DNA from: Gluconobacter oxydans
GTDB taxonomy: Bacteria > Pseudomonadota > Alphaproteobacteria > Acetobacterales > Acetobacteraceae
Reading direction: 5' to 3'
DNA: 48,702 nt
NCBI RefSeq assembly: GCF_006539685.1
Contig: NZ_BJNM01000020.1
Coordinates: forward strand, 1-48,702
Shown piece by piece: positions 34,885 to 44,076 of the stretch. Position 1 is the stretch's first letter. Each line of letters opens with the position of its first letter. A program made the translations under genes and the position numbers. The notes below the pieces were generated by a model. The model was not told the origin of the DNA. It saw only the letters and a list, made by a program, of their open reading frames with translations, and ran no database searches.

Positions 34885-35196
34885 TGACAGACTCCACAAG
34901 ACCGGATCGACCGGCCACAACCACTGGAACAGACTACCCGCGGTCGACCCCCTGCGAAAGCTGATTCTGCGTCTGAGGAACGTGCGGCAAGCCCTTAATC
35001 CGAAACATGATTTCGTGGCAGAAAATTGGCGCATACCCTCTCAACACCAATTTATCCGCCATCAGGCATAAAATACCGTCAAAATGGCCGCTGTCCCTTC
35101 ACGCAGTCTTTCGCCCCGTGCTGTCCTGTTCTACATCCGAACGTCTGTCCGCCGTGAAAACGCGGCATGTCCAGTCACGATGCGTTGGAGTTGACC
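34885..35196. other. Divergent intergenic region, 312 bp
   Basis: This stretch separates two divergent genes for exported proteins and is less GC-rich than its surroundings between 34990 and 35090. It holds a TAAAAT that could be a -10 box for the right-hand gene, without a good -35. It also holds short CCGG repeats near the left-hand start. I see no convincing RNA gene, operator or coding frame. Confidence 0.5.
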
Positions 35197-35742
35197 GTGC
35201 GTCTGCGAGGTTCTGCCATTACCCTGGGTTCGGCACTTGCCGTATCCCTGCTTCTCTCCGGTTGTGCCCAGCAGCCGATCGTCCAGCGTTCCGTGGCTCC
35301 GAATCCCTTCGGCTATCAGCGGACCTCCGCTGTCTGCCACGTCTCCGCCGTCAAGAAGGCCGCTGACGGCACGATGAGCGTGGACATGACTGTCCGTAGC
35401 GATGACGGACTGTGCTCCATCGCCATCCAGAAGCCGATGGGTGGCAACTATGCATCCTTCGGCGTCAATCCGCCGCCGGCTCACGGCAAGGCCTTCCTCT
35501 ACAATTATGATGGCAAGACCTATGTGGATTACACGCCGGCCACGGCTTACGCCGGAACGGATTCGTTCACGGCCGAGCTGATCCCCGGTGGTGGCCAGAA
35601 GCGCGAGCATCTGACGATCCACGCCACGGTGGATGCAACAGGCGTCGTTGTCGCCAAGCCGCCCGCAGTCGTCGCTCCGACGCCCGCGAAGACGACGGCC
35701 AAGAAAGCCACCGTCCGCCACACGGTGCGCCGCAAGAAGTAA
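35197..35742 (+). CDS. Putative lipoprotein with basic C-terminal tail
   Basis: I take the GTG at 35197 as start: GGAG lies 6 bases before it, and the protein opens directly with a lipoprotein signal, lipobox LLSGC. The ATG at 35167 has no such site. This gives 181 residues. The mature part is rich in beta-strand-like sequence with Ig-like character (TPATAYAGTDSFTAEL), and the end is Lys/Arg/Ala/Pro-rich (KTTAKKATVRHTVRRKK). I do not recognise the family. A strong terminator follows 30 bp after the stop. Confidence 0.75.
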   Translation: MRLRGSAITLGSALAVSLLLSGCAQQPIVQRSVAPNPFGYQRTSAVCHVSAVKKAADGTMSVDMTVRSDDGLCSIAIQKPMGGNYASFGVNPPPAHGKAFLYNYDGKTYVDYTPATAYAGTDSFTAELIPGGGQKREHLTIHATVDATGVVVAKPPAVVAPTPAKTTAKKATVRHTVRRKK

Positions 35743-35772
35743 GTCTTTTCCATCACGTCGATGGGTCTGAAG

Positions 35773-35802
35773 GGGCGGGGAGGTTTCTCCCCGCCCTTTT
35801 TT
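35773..35802 (+). terminator. Strong intrinsic terminator after the lipoprotein gene
   Basis: GGGCGGGGAG (35773-35782) and CTCCCCGCCC (35787-35796) form a perfect 10 bp stem with a GTTT loop, followed by TTTTTT (35797-35802). Confidence 0.92.
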
Positions 35803-35828
35803 ATGTCGGAAGGGCGTAGGACAGACGT

Positions 35829-35861
35829 AAAAAAACCGGCGACCTCGTGAGAAGCCGCCGG
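35829..35861 (-). terminator. Terminator after the OmpA-family gene
   Basis: On the minus strand CCGGCG (35861-35856) pairs with CGCCGG (35841-35836), with a small inner CTC/GAG helix, and runs into a T-tract of seven (35835-35829). It lies about 30 bp after the stop and faces the + strand terminator at 35773. Confidence 0.75.
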
Positions 35862-35892
35862 CTGACCGGGAAGCCGCGTCTGTTCGCAGACC

Positions 35893-37041
35893 TTACTTGA
35901 AATCGATTTCCACGCGGCGGTTCTGGGGCTCGCGGGTATTGGCAGCGGTGACCACAAGCGGGTGGCTCTCGCCGAAGCCCTGCGTCGTGATTAGCCCGGC
36001 AGCCACGCCGTCACGGACCAGCTCTTCCTTGACCGTGTTCGCACGACGCTGCGAGAGCGCCATGTTGTAGGCCTCGCCACGATGTCCCGGGTGGGCGGCG
36101 GACGTGTCGGTATAGCCACTGACCTCGATATGCGTGACTTGCACGGAGGTGGAGTTGCGGGCTGCGGCGGCCACAACGGCTTTGGCGCGCGTGCTCAACT
36201 CAGCCGAATCCCAGTCGAAGAACACCAGATAGGTGCGGGTGGGGGCCGGGCCCGGGATCGGCCTGGGAGCCGCAACCGGCTTCGGCGGCGGGGGAGCCGG
36301 ATTGAACTCGTAGCGCAGCCCCAGCATCAGCGAATGGTTGAAGTCCGTGCGGGTATCGCGGTTGCCACTGGACACCCCGAATTCCTTGGTCTTGTCCCAG
36401 CCGCCATAGATTCCGGTTGCCGTGGCATGGTGCCCGTTCGGACCCATCAGCGTATAGAAGCGGTACTCGGCGGTGGCGGACAGACCCACAACCCAGGGAA
36501 CAGGGAAGGATAGGCCGAAGATGCCCTGATAGGCGAAGTTCCCAGTCGTGCCGCCCACATGCTGGTCAAAGGCGCCGTTCGGGGCATGAACATAGGTGTT
36601 CATGGCCTGCCAGCCATAGCCGATACCGGCGCCGAAATACGGGAAGACCCAGGACTTGCCGATATCCATGTCGAACAGGGCATTGGCCATGACGCCATAG
36701 CCCTGCTGACGGCCACCGACGGAAGACGGGAAGGTGCTGGAGCGGAACTGCTGCAGACGGTTGTTGCGGTAGTTGCCCTCGACCTCGACGCGGAATCCGT
36801 TACCGAGTCCGTAGCCGAGGCTGCCAATACCGGTCACACCGGCCTGGTAATGGTCACGTCCGCTCGGAAAGACCGGGGACAGGCGCGCGGTCTGGTCCTG
36901 GTTGAAGCTGGCGCCGCCTTCACCTGCAATATACAGGCCTTTGACGGGCTGTGCGGTTGCGGCACCCATGACGAGCATCGAAACGCCTGCAGTGAACCCG
37001 GCACGGGTAAGCCAGGTCCTGACAACGGATCGTTGCGTCAT
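35893..37041 (-). CDS. OmpA-family outer membrane protein
   Basis: I start at the ATG at 37041 (GGAGAG close before), giving 382 residues with a signal peptide ending GAATAQ. Residues ~35-250 are an aromatic-rich beta-barrel resembling the OmpA/OprF transmembrane type. A Pro-rich hinge (NPAPPPPKPVAAPRPIPGP) follows at ~255-275, then a C-terminal OmpA peptidoglycan-binding domain (FFDWDSAELS, VSGYTDTS, NMALSQRRANTVKEEL, NRRVEIDFK). It links outer membrane and murein. A structured inverted repeat lies upstream. Confidence 0.92.
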   Translation of the reverse strand: MTQRSVVRTWLTRAGFTAGVSMLVMGAATAQPVKGLYIAGEGGASFNQDQTARLSPVFPSGRDHYQAGVTGIGSLGYGLGNGFRVEVEGNYRNNRLQQFRSSTFPSSVGGRQQGYGVMANALFDMDIGKSWVFPYFGAGIGYGWQAMNTYVHAPNGAFDQHVGGTTGNFAYQGIFGLSFPVPWVVGLSATAEYRFYTLMGPNGHHATATGIYGGWDKTKEFGVSSGNRDTRTDFNHSLMLGLRYEFNPAPPPPKPVAAPRPIPGPAPTRTYLVFFDWDSAELSTRAKAVVAAAARNSTSVQVTHIEVSGYTDTSAAHPGHRGEAYNMALSQRRANTVKEELVRDGVAAGLITTQGFGESHPLVVTAANTREPQNRRVEIDFK

Positions 37042-37122
37042 GTCATTTCTCTCCAACCAGACAAATCTGCCAACCTTATCTGCGTGTGTTCTTGCTGAAA
37101 GCTCGGACGATGGCAACGCATC

Positions 37123-37181
37123 ACACAGCACAATGCCGCATCATGCGGTTTTCTGTATGGCAGGTTCGCCATGTGCTGTGT
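37123..37181. repeat. Nested inverted repeat, three-way-junction-like
   Basis: ACACAGCACA (37123-37132) and TGTGCTGTGT (37172-37181) are perfect 10-base inverted repeats. Between them lie two more: CCGCA/TGCGG (37136-37148, 3-base loop) and TGGC/GCCA (37158-37171, 6-base loop). Together they can fold into a closed stem with two side hairpins on either strand. No T-tract follows on either strand. It sits between the DUF1491 stop and the ompA-like gene, so it may be an RNA structure, an operator or a mobile-repeat remnant. Confidence 0.6.
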
Positions 37182-37196
37182 CTTCACTCCCACAGT

Positions 37197-37538
37197 TTAC
37201 GCCTCTTCGTCCAGATCGAGTCGTCGCGAGCCGAGGGTGCGCTCTATGGGCTGGGACACGTCCCGCATCTCCAGTTCGATGATCCACAGGTCGGGATCAT
37301 ATTTCTTCTGCCGCTCCAGATAGGCGTCCACGCCTGCCGGATCGGTGGCATCAACGCGGGCCCACCCGTTTCCGTCTTCGCGCAGGACGCCGGTTCCACC
37401 CGAGCGGTCTGTCAGGACGATCAGGACCGCTCCGGCGTCCTCGTCGCCTTTCTTCAGGACCATGGCCGAGGTTCCGTCCGAGGAAATACGGCGCAGGACA
37501 GCCCGTACCCAGAGTCCCGTTTTCAATCGTGCGCCCAT
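37197..37538 (-). CDS. DUF1491 family protein
   Basis: I start at the ATG at 37538 (113 residues), because RLKTGLWVRAVLRR near the N-terminus is the typical opening of DUF1491. The longer frame upstream runs through the S41 protease gene. It is a small cytoplasmic alphaproteobacterial protein of unknown function, with acidic C-terminus (RRLDLDEEA). It begins 25 bp after the S41 protease stop, so it is probably co-transcribed. Confidence 0.85.
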   Translation of the reverse strand: MGARLKTGLWVRAVLRRISSDGTSAMVLKKGDEDAGAVLIVLTDRSGGTGVLREDGNGWARVDATDPAGVDAYLERQKKYDPDLWIIELEMRDVSQPIERTLGSRRLDLDEEA

Positions 37539-37563
37539 GACTGTTTCCGTTCGTCCTGCAAAG

Positions 37564-39327
37564 TTAGTGGATGGGCGCGCTGTTCTCATCAGGAACAGAC
37601 TCCAGCGCCGCCCTGTAGGCGGCAGGGGAGGACAGCAGCACCCTGGCGGCGTCCATATCGGCATCCGAGCCGATAGCGGCCGGGCAATGTTTCCGGATAT
37701 CGAGGATTTTCGTCACCGGAACCGGATAGCGGGCCGCGCGTGCCATCTGCACGGCCTCGCCCTGCAGGGTGTTTCCCTGCTTCAGGGCGGAGAGCTGGGC
37801 CTGAAGGGACTCGGCACCAAGCGATGTGCAGACCTGCGGCATGACGCCCAGACCCTGGATGGGCCAGCCGAGCGGGGCCTGATTGCGACTCCACGTCACG
37901 AACAGCTCCCCGCCGTTCGGCATCTGTCCGATCACCTGCACGAGTCCCTTGCCGAGCGTCTCGCTCCCGATCACGACGGCGCGCCGGTGATCGGCCAGCG
38001 CGGAGGCCAGGATTTCAGCCGCGCTGGCCGTCCGTCCGTCCACGAGAATCACCACCGGCGTGCCATTGGTCATGTCGCCACCCTGAACGGCCCAGATATG
38101 GTTGGCCAGAGGGTTCCGGCCATGCGTGGTCACGGCCACGCCATGATCCAGCAGCAGGGCCGCAGTGGTGACGGCCTGCTGAAGGACGCCGCCGCGATCA
38201 CCACGCAGGTCGAGAATAATCCCCGCGGTCTTGTTTTTGCTGGCAGAAGGAGCAGGCGTATCCGGTGTCGGTTCGTCCACGACCTGATCGATATACTGGC
38301 TGATCTCTTCTGCGGTCTGGGTCGAAAAGGACGTGACGCGGAGAACGGTGAAAGGCCCGTCCGTCGAGGCAAATACGGTTTCAGGCGGAACCTGTGTCCG
38401 TTCCAGCCGCAGCGTCGTAGTCCGATGGCCTTTTGCGGCGATCCCCAGTGTGACGGAGGTATGCTCGTCCCCCTCCAGCCAGCCCTGAACCGTGGTGACA
38501 TCCTGACCACGCGTCGACCGGCCGTTGACGGAGACCAGACGCTCGCCCGTATCCACGCCGGCTTCCCAGGCGGGGCCGTTGGCGTTGACGGCCGTAATCA
38601 TGATCATGCGGCCGCTCTGGCCCAGACTCAGCCCCACCGTTCCCGTATTGCCGGTCCGCCGCGTGCGGTCCGAACTGGCGGGAGAAGGACCGAGATACCG
38701 GGAATAGGGGTCAAGATGATTGAAAAGTTCGTCGAAAAAGCCCTGCAGAAGCGCGTCTGATCCGGCCTCCCGCAGCGTTGCGGAGTGCTGCCAGGCGGCC
38801 TGCATGGCTGCTGTGACCAGATCGGCCCATGCCCCGTTGCTGTCCGAGGCCGGCATGATCCGGCTGAACACAACCGTCTGCCCCTGAAGGACATTCAGTA
38901 TTGTGGGGCCCTGCGCAGATGCATCGCCAGAGGTCTTTTCCGCCGCCATTGCCCCACCAGGAGAGGGCGCCGGTCCCGACACTTCCGGGCGCGTTTCCGT
39001 GACGGAAAGGGTCGGGTCGATGGCCGTCAGCCCGTCCAGTCCCCACAGGCAGAAATCCCGGGCGGAATGCGCCTCGAGAGTGCGGGGTTCCAGAAAGCCA
39101 AGGGCTGCAACCAGCACTTCGCGTGTCAGGGAAACTGAAAGTGCTGGCTGCGGTACGGGCGACGCAGCGGAGATGGCGGGAGCTGCCTGTCCTGCGGTTC
39201 CGGCTGTATCTGCGGGTGTCTGTGCCTTTGCGGGTCCTGTCGGAGCGATCAGGATGAACATGCAGAACGCCAGACAGAGAGCCGGGCGACATGCCGCCTC
39301 GCGGCTGCGCGGCATGAAATGGATCAT
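37564..39327 (-). CDS. S41-family C-terminal processing peptidase with PDZ domain
   Basis: A periplasmic tail-specific-type serine protease. The start is uncertain: ATG at 39327 (587 residues; MIHFMPRSRE then a hydrophobic signal ending GPAKAQ), with ATG 39315 possible. After a variable ~150-residue region comes LDPYSRYLGP, a PDZ domain (~215-290), then the S41 core with GIILDLRGDRGG, the catalytic Ser in DGRTASAAEI, and the catalytic Lys in LGKGLVQ. The order and motifs match CtpA-type proteases. It lies 165 bp after topA and 25 bp before the DUF1491 gene. Confidence 0.88.
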   Translation of the reverse strand: MIHFMPRSREAACRPALCLAFCMFILIAPTGPAKAQTPADTAGTAGQAAPAISAASPVPQPALSVSLTREVLVAALGFLEPRTLEAHSARDFCLWGLDGLTAIDPTLSVTETRPEVSGPAPSPGGAMAAEKTSGDASAQGPTILNVLQGQTVVFSRIMPASDSNGAWADLVTAAMQAAWQHSATLREAGSDALLQGFFDELFNHLDPYSRYLGPSPASSDRTRRTGNTGTVGLSLGQSGRMIMITAVNANGPAWEAGVDTGERLVSVNGRSTRGQDVTTVQGWLEGDEHTSVTLGIAAKGHRTTTLRLERTQVPPETVFASTDGPFTVLRVTSFSTQTAEEISQYIDQVVDEPTPDTPAPSASKNKTAGIILDLRGDRGGVLQQAVTTAALLLDHGVAVTTHGRNPLANHIWAVQGGDMTNGTPVVILVDGRTASAAEILASALADHRRAVVIGSETLGKGLVQVIGQMPNGGELFVTWSRNQAPLGWPIQGLGVMPQVCTSLGAESLQAQLSALKQGNTLQGEAVQMARAARYPVPVTKILDIRKHCPAAIGSDADMDAARVLLSSPAAYRAALESVPDENSAPIH

Positions 39328-39492
39328 AGGGCGGACGGCATGACGCAAGACGGGGTCCTTGGAGACGGGACGGCAAAGAAGGCTGCTCCCCGTAAGGCGA
39401 CCACGCCACAAACTTCAGCCACGGTAAAGACTTGCCAGACCGAATGTGGGGTCGGCAGTGCCGTCAGGCAACACTGTCGACCCGATCTGTTT

Positions 39493-42189
39493 TCAGCCTT
39501 CCGACGACGTGTCGGAAACAGTCTTACGCTTCCGCGGCGTTGTGGTTTTCGTCTTTGTGGCGGATTTGGCCGGGCTACGCTTTGTTACCTTCTTCGGGGC
39601 CGTCTCATCCCCTTCCGCAGCCGCAACGTTTTTTTTCGCCTTTGCTGCTTTCGGAGCCGCTTTTTTCGCGGAAGTTTTTTTTGCGCCACCTTTCAGTGGC
39701 TTGCCCTTCTCCGCCAGAAGCGCCACGGCCTCATCCAGCGTGACCTCATCCATATCCTGCCCCTTCGGCAGGTTGGCAATCAGCTGGCCATGCTGCGCGT
39801 ACGGGCCAAACCGTCCCTTGCGGATCATGACCGGTTCGCCGTCTTTCGGGTGCGGCCCCAGATTGCGGATGGAGGCCAGTTTCTTGGCCAGCGCATCCAC
39901 GGCACGGTTCAGCCCGACAGTCAGGACGTCATCATCCTTGTCGAGCGTGCCATAGATGGCGCCCATCTTCACATAGGGTCCGAAGCGCCCCAGACCGGCC
40001 TCGATCTTCTCGCCTGTTTCAGGGTGAAGTCCGACCAGACGCGGCAGGGACAGCAGACCCAGCGCCTGTTCCAGCGTCATGGTATTGCCGTCGAGACCCT
40101 TGGGGATGGTCGTCCGCTTGGGCTTGGCCTTCTTGTCTTCGGGGTTCGGCTCTCCGCGCTGGATATACAGACCGTAAGGCCCGCGGCGGATCGTGACGTC
40201 CTCGCCGGTCTCCGGATCCTGCCCCAGAACCTTCGGGCCATCATTCAGCCCTTCGGTATCGCCTTCCTCGGCCACCAGACGGCGGGTGAACTGGCAGGTC
40301 GGGTAGTTCGAACAGCCGATGAAGGCGCCGAACTTGCCCAGCCGCAGACCCAGTCGCCCGGTTCCGCAGGATGTGCAGACACGCGGATCGGCGCCATCGG
40401 GACGTGGCGGGAAGAAATGCGGTCCAAGATCCTCGTCCAGCGCGTCGATGACGTCCGAGATCTTCAGATCCTTGGTCTGTGCCACGGCAGCCGAGAAATC
40501 ATGCCAGAACGCGGCCATGACATCATGCCAATCGGCCCGGCCGCCTGAAATGTCATCGAGCTGCTCTTCAAGCGAGGCCGTGAAGCCCGTATCGACATAC
40601 CGCTCGAAGAACGACGTCAGAAACGCCGTGACCAGACGGCCGCGATCTTCGGGAACGAAACGCCGTGCGTCCAGACGCACATAGTTGCGGTCCCGCAGCA
40701 CGCCGAGAATGGACGCATAAGTCGAGGGACGGCCAATGCCGATCTCTTCCATTTTCTTGACGAGCGAGGCTTCCGAATAGCGCGGCGGCGGCTGGGTGAA
40801 GTGCTGTTCGGCTTCCACAGCCCCCGTCGTCAGGCGATCGCCTTCCTTCATGGGGGGCAGAAGCTTGCCGTCCTCGTCCTCGGCCTTCGTGTCGTCACGG
40901 CCTTCGATATAGAGCTTGAGGAAGCCGTCGAACGCGATGGTCGAACCCGTGGCGCGCAGAAGCGTCTGGCCGCTCGCGTCCGCCAGCGTTACTGCCACCT
41001 GATCCAGTTCGGCTGACTGCATCTGCGAGGCGACGGAACGCTTCCAGATCAGTTCGTAAAGCTTCTTCTGTTCCGGCGTCAGGGCATGGGCGACCTGCTG
41101 CGGTGTCAGGAAGACGTCCGTCGGGCGGATGGCCTCATGGGCCTCCTGCGCATTCTTGGCCTTGGTCGAATAGCTGCGCGGATAATCCGGCACATACTCG
41201 TCTCCGAACGCCTTGCCGATATGCCCGCGGATGGACCCGATGGCTTCCTTGGCCATCGTCACGCCATCGGTTCGCATATAGGTGATCAGACCGGTGGTCT
41301 CGCCACGCAGATCCACACCTTCATAAAGCTGCTGGGCCGTCCGCATCGTGGTCTGCGCGCTCATGCCGAGCTTGCGTGAGGCTTCCTGCTGCAGGGTGGA
41401 CGTCGTGAACGGCGGCGGCGGGTTGCGCTTGGTGCGCTTGCGCTCGACGGAGCGGACCGTGAACTGTCCACCCAGAACGGTATCGCGCGCGCCGAAAGCC
41501 AGCTGCTCGTTGTTCAGGTCAAACTGGTCGAGCTTCTCGCTCTTCAGATGCGTCAGCCGTGCCTGAAATGCCGCTTTGCCCGGCGTCGTGAAGCCGCCGG
41601 TGACGGTCCAGTATTCCTTGGGGCGGAACACCTCGATTTCGGCTTCGCGCTCACAGATCAGGCGGAGAGCAACGGACTGCACACGCCCGGCACTCCGGCT
41701 GCCCGGCAGCTTGCGCCACAGGACGGGAGACAGCGTGAAGCCCACCAGATAATCCAGCGCGCGCCGGGCCAGGTAGGCGTCGATCAGCGGACGGTCCAGC
41801 TCACGCGGAGCGGCCATCGCAGCCGTGACGGCTGATTTGGTGATTTCGTTGAAGGTGACGCGATGGACGTCGACGTTCTTCAGAAGCTTCTTTTCTTCCA
41901 GAACGCTGCGGACATGCCAGGAAATCGCTTCGCCTTCGCGATCCGGGTCAGTGGCGAGGTAAAGGTTCTTCGCCCCCTTCAGCGCCTTGGTGATGGCGGA
42001 AATCTGCTTGGCACCGCGCTCGTCCGTCTGCCAGCTCATGGCAAAGTTCTCGTCCGGGCGCACGCTGCCGTCCTTGGGCGGCAGATCCCGCACATGGCCG
42101 AACGAAGCGAGCACGGTATATCCGCTTCCCAGATACTTGTTGATCGTCTTGGCCTTTGCCGGGCTCTCGACCACCACAACGTCCGTCAT
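39493..42189 (-). CDS. topA: DNA topoisomerase I
   Basis: Type IA topoisomerase that relaxes negative supercoils. I start at the ATG at 42189 (898 residues; MTDVVVVESPAKAK). The TOPRIM motifs include ATDPDREGEAI, and the catalytic Tyr is in GLITYMRTDG. A C4 zinc site (CTSCG ... CSNYPTC) and further zinc-ribbon-like repeats follow, and the last ~60 residues are a Lys/Ala/Thr-rich, histone H1-like tail common in alphaproteobacterial TopA. It starts 25 bp after the dprA stop. Confidence 0.96.
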   Translation of the reverse strand: MTDVVVVESPAKAKTINKYLGSGYTVLASFGHVRDLPPKDGSVRPDENFAMSWQTDERGAKQISAITKALKGAKNLYLATDPDREGEAISWHVRSVLEEKKLLKNVDVHRVTFNEITKSAVTAAMAAPRELDRPLIDAYLARRALDYLVGFTLSPVLWRKLPGSRSAGRVQSVALRLICEREAEIEVFRPKEYWTVTGGFTTPGKAAFQARLTHLKSEKLDQFDLNNEQLAFGARDTVLGGQFTVRSVERKRTKRNPPPPFTTSTLQQEASRKLGMSAQTTMRTAQQLYEGVDLRGETTGLITYMRTDGVTMAKEAIGSIRGHIGKAFGDEYVPDYPRSYSTKAKNAQEAHEAIRPTDVFLTPQQVAHALTPEQKKLYELIWKRSVASQMQSAELDQVAVTLADASGQTLLRATGSTIAFDGFLKLYIEGRDDTKAEDEDGKLLPPMKEGDRLTTGAVEAEQHFTQPPPRYSEASLVKKMEEIGIGRPSTYASILGVLRDRNYVRLDARRFVPEDRGRLVTAFLTSFFERYVDTGFTASLEEQLDDISGGRADWHDVMAAFWHDFSAAVAQTKDLKISDVIDALDEDLGPHFFPPRPDGADPRVCTSCGTGRLGLRLGKFGAFIGCSNYPTCQFTRRLVAEEGDTEGLNDGPKVLGQDPETGEDVTIRRGPYGLYIQRGEPNPEDKKAKPKRTTIPKGLDGNTMTLEQALGLLSLPRLVGLHPETGEKIEAGLGRFGPYVKMGAIYGTLDKDDDVLTVGLNRAVDALAKKLASIRNLGPHPKDGEPVMIRKGRFGPYAQHGQLIANLPKGQDMDEVTLDEAVALLAEKGKPLKGGAKKTSAKKAAPKAAKAKKNVAAAEGDETAPKKVTKRSPAKSATKTKTTTPRKRKTVSDTSSEG

Positions 42190-42214
42190 CGCCACTCCGG
42201 TATTCCGCGTCACT

Positions 42215-43399
42215 TCAGTTCGGCAGCAACGCCACGCGTCCGCCGGGCACAAACTCCACGACCCCGCCGAGCTCAAGCTCGGCCAGCGTCGCAAGCACTG
42301 CCGACACGGAGAACTGGCAGCGGCGCACCACATCGTCAACTGCTACCGGTGTTACAGACAGGAGGGAACAGACCGTCTTCTGGGCCAGATCCGGCTCAAC
42401 CCAGTCCTCGCTGGTGGGGCTGCCCCAGGGCGTGGAAGGCTCGGAAAAGCCCGTCAAAGGCGGGCTGTGGGCGGATGAACGCTGCCAGGGCGCTTCCTCG
42501 CGCGGTGGAAGCGCCGAGGGCAGGACCTGAAGAATATCGTCAATATTTTCTGTCAGGGTGGCCTGGCCCGTTTTCAGCAACTGGTTTCCGCCCCGTGATC
42601 GCGGATCGAGCGGTGAGCCGGGTACGACGAGGAGTTCGCGGTTATAGGACTGGGCCAGATCGGCCGTGATCAGAGTGCCGGACCCGACAGTTGCTTCAAT
42701 GATCAGGCACCCCAGCGAAATCCCCGCGATCAGGCGGTTGCGCCGTGGGAAATGGCGGGCCTGCGGAGCTGTGCCGAGCAGAGCTTCCGTCACCAGACAT
42801 CCCCTTTCGGCGATCTGCTGCTGAAGGGAGGCATTCGCGGGCGGATAGACATGATCCAGCCCGCCCGCGATGGCCGCGACCGTCAGTCCCGGATAAAGAG
42901 CTGCCGCATGCGCCGCCGAGTCGATTCCCCGTGCCAGCCCCGAAACCACGCAAAGTCCCGAATGGGCAATTTCGGCCGAAAGGCTCTCTGCAATCCGGAT
43001 TCCGGCCGCAGACGCATTACGCGCGCCCACAATTCCCACGGACCGCATTGAGAGTTTGCGAACATCTCCAAGTGTGAACAGGACAGGCGGGGCATCCGGG
43101 ATGCAGGACAGGAGCAGCGGATAGTCCGCATCACCCCGCACGAGCATCTTTCCGCCCAGTTTTTCAAGGCGTTCCAGCTCATCCGACATGCGCGAGACGG
43201 TTGGAATGACAGGGTCTTCCCGGCGTCCCGCCCTGCGCATACGGCCGGGCAGGGCGGCAAGAGCAGCGCCCGCACTGCCGTACTGTGTCATCAGTCGCGC
43301 AAAGTTGATCGGGCCGACACCCGTTGTCCGCGCCAGACGCAGTATGTCGATTCGGTCTGTTGCGGGCAGGACGGGGCGCATGTCCGGAGAAGCTGTCAT
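42215..43399 (-). CDS. dprA: DNA processing protein DprA
   Basis: Loads RecA on incoming single-stranded DNA in transformation. The 394 residues have an N-terminal helix-hairpin-like region (TTGVGPINFARLM), the Rossmann-like core with GIVGARNASAAG, SGLARGIDSAAH, and GSGTLITADLA, and a C-terminal winged-helix domain typical of DprA. The start ATG at 43399 has AAGGA 9 bases before it. It lies between plsY and topA, an order often seen in alphaproteobacteria. Confidence 0.94.
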   Translation of the reverse strand: MTASPDMRPVLPATDRIDILRLARTTGVGPINFARLMTQYGSAGAALAALPGRMRRAGRREDPVIPTVSRMSDELERLEKLGGKMLVRGDADYPLLLSCIPDAPPVLFTLGDVRKLSMRSVGIVGARNASAAGIRIAESLSAEIAHSGLCVVSGLARGIDSAAHAAALYPGLTVAAIAGGLDHVYPPANASLQQQIAERGCLVTEALLGTAPQARHFPRRNRLIAGISLGCLIIEATVGSGTLITADLAQSYNRELLVVPGSPLDPRSRGGNQLLKTGQATLTENIDDILQVLPSALPPREEAPWQRSSAHSPPLTGFSEPSTPWGSPTSEDWVEPDLAQKTVCSLLSVTPVAVDDVVRRCQFSVSAVLATLAELELGGVVEFVPGGRVALLPN

Positions 43400-43443
43400 A
43401 GGGTATTTTCCTTAAGACAGATTTCTTAACGGACGCTTAAAAT

Positions 43444-44076
43444 CTAGCGCCGGGATGCCTGGTCAACCTTCACGCGCGGTTCTCGTCCCGTCACAAGCCG
43501 GGCAATATTGCTGGAATGCCGGGCCCAGATCAGAAGCGAAATAAGAAGCGTCGCTACCGGAATGGGGGTGTGCAGCGGCCGTCCGGACAACAGCACCATC
43601 AGTCCCGGTGCCAGCAGGAATGCGGCCAGTGCTCCGGCCGAGGAAATCCGGCTCAGCCGTGCGACCAGCAGCCAGACCACGCAGCAGGCCAGTCCCACCG
43701 GCCAGCACAGGACCCAGATCGTCCCGAGCCCTGTTGCAACGCCTTTTCCGCCCCGGAAACCGAGCCAGACCGGGAAACAGTGCCCGATGACAACCGCTAC
43801 GGCCGCCACGGCCATGGTGGTTTCGCTGGCGCCAGGAAAGAAAAACCGGGCGATCAGGACAGCCAGAGCCCCTTTGAGGGCATCCAGCAGAAGCGTCGCC
43901 GCTGCCAGGCCTCGACGGCCCGTACGCAGGACGTTGGTCGCACCGATATTGCCTGAGCCGATCTTGCGGATGTCGCCACCACCGGCCACGGCCGTCAGAA
44001 GCAGCCCGAAAGGGATGCTCCCGATGACGTAGGACACAAGAGACAGCAGGATCAGCTGTGCCTGAAAGCCGCTCAT
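43444..44076 (-). CDS. plsY: Acyl-phosphate glycerol-3-phosphate acyltransferase
   Basis: An inner-membrane enzyme that makes lysophosphatidate from acyl-phosphate and glycerol-3-phosphate. The 210 residues have about five membrane segments and the three family motifs: GSIPFG, GSGNIGATN, and FRGGKGVAT. Its ATG overlaps the dihydroorotase-like TGA as ATGA. plsX is not nearby. Confidence 0.95.
   Translation of the reverse strand: MSGFQAQLILLSLVSYVIGSIPFGLLLTAVAGGGDIRKIGSGNIGATNVLRTGRRGLAAATLLLDALKGALAVLIARFFFPGASETTMAVAAVAVVIGHCFPVWLGFRGGKGVATGLGTIWVLCWPVGLACCVVWLLVARLSRISSAGALAAFLLAPGLMVLLSGRPLHTPIPVATLLISLLIWARHSSNIARLVTGREPRVKVDQASRR

Noticed and set aside
37345-38760. 471-residue plus-strand frame opposite the S41 protease
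   Set aside because: Mirror frame of a gene with visible Ser and Lys catalytic motifs; no independent evidence.
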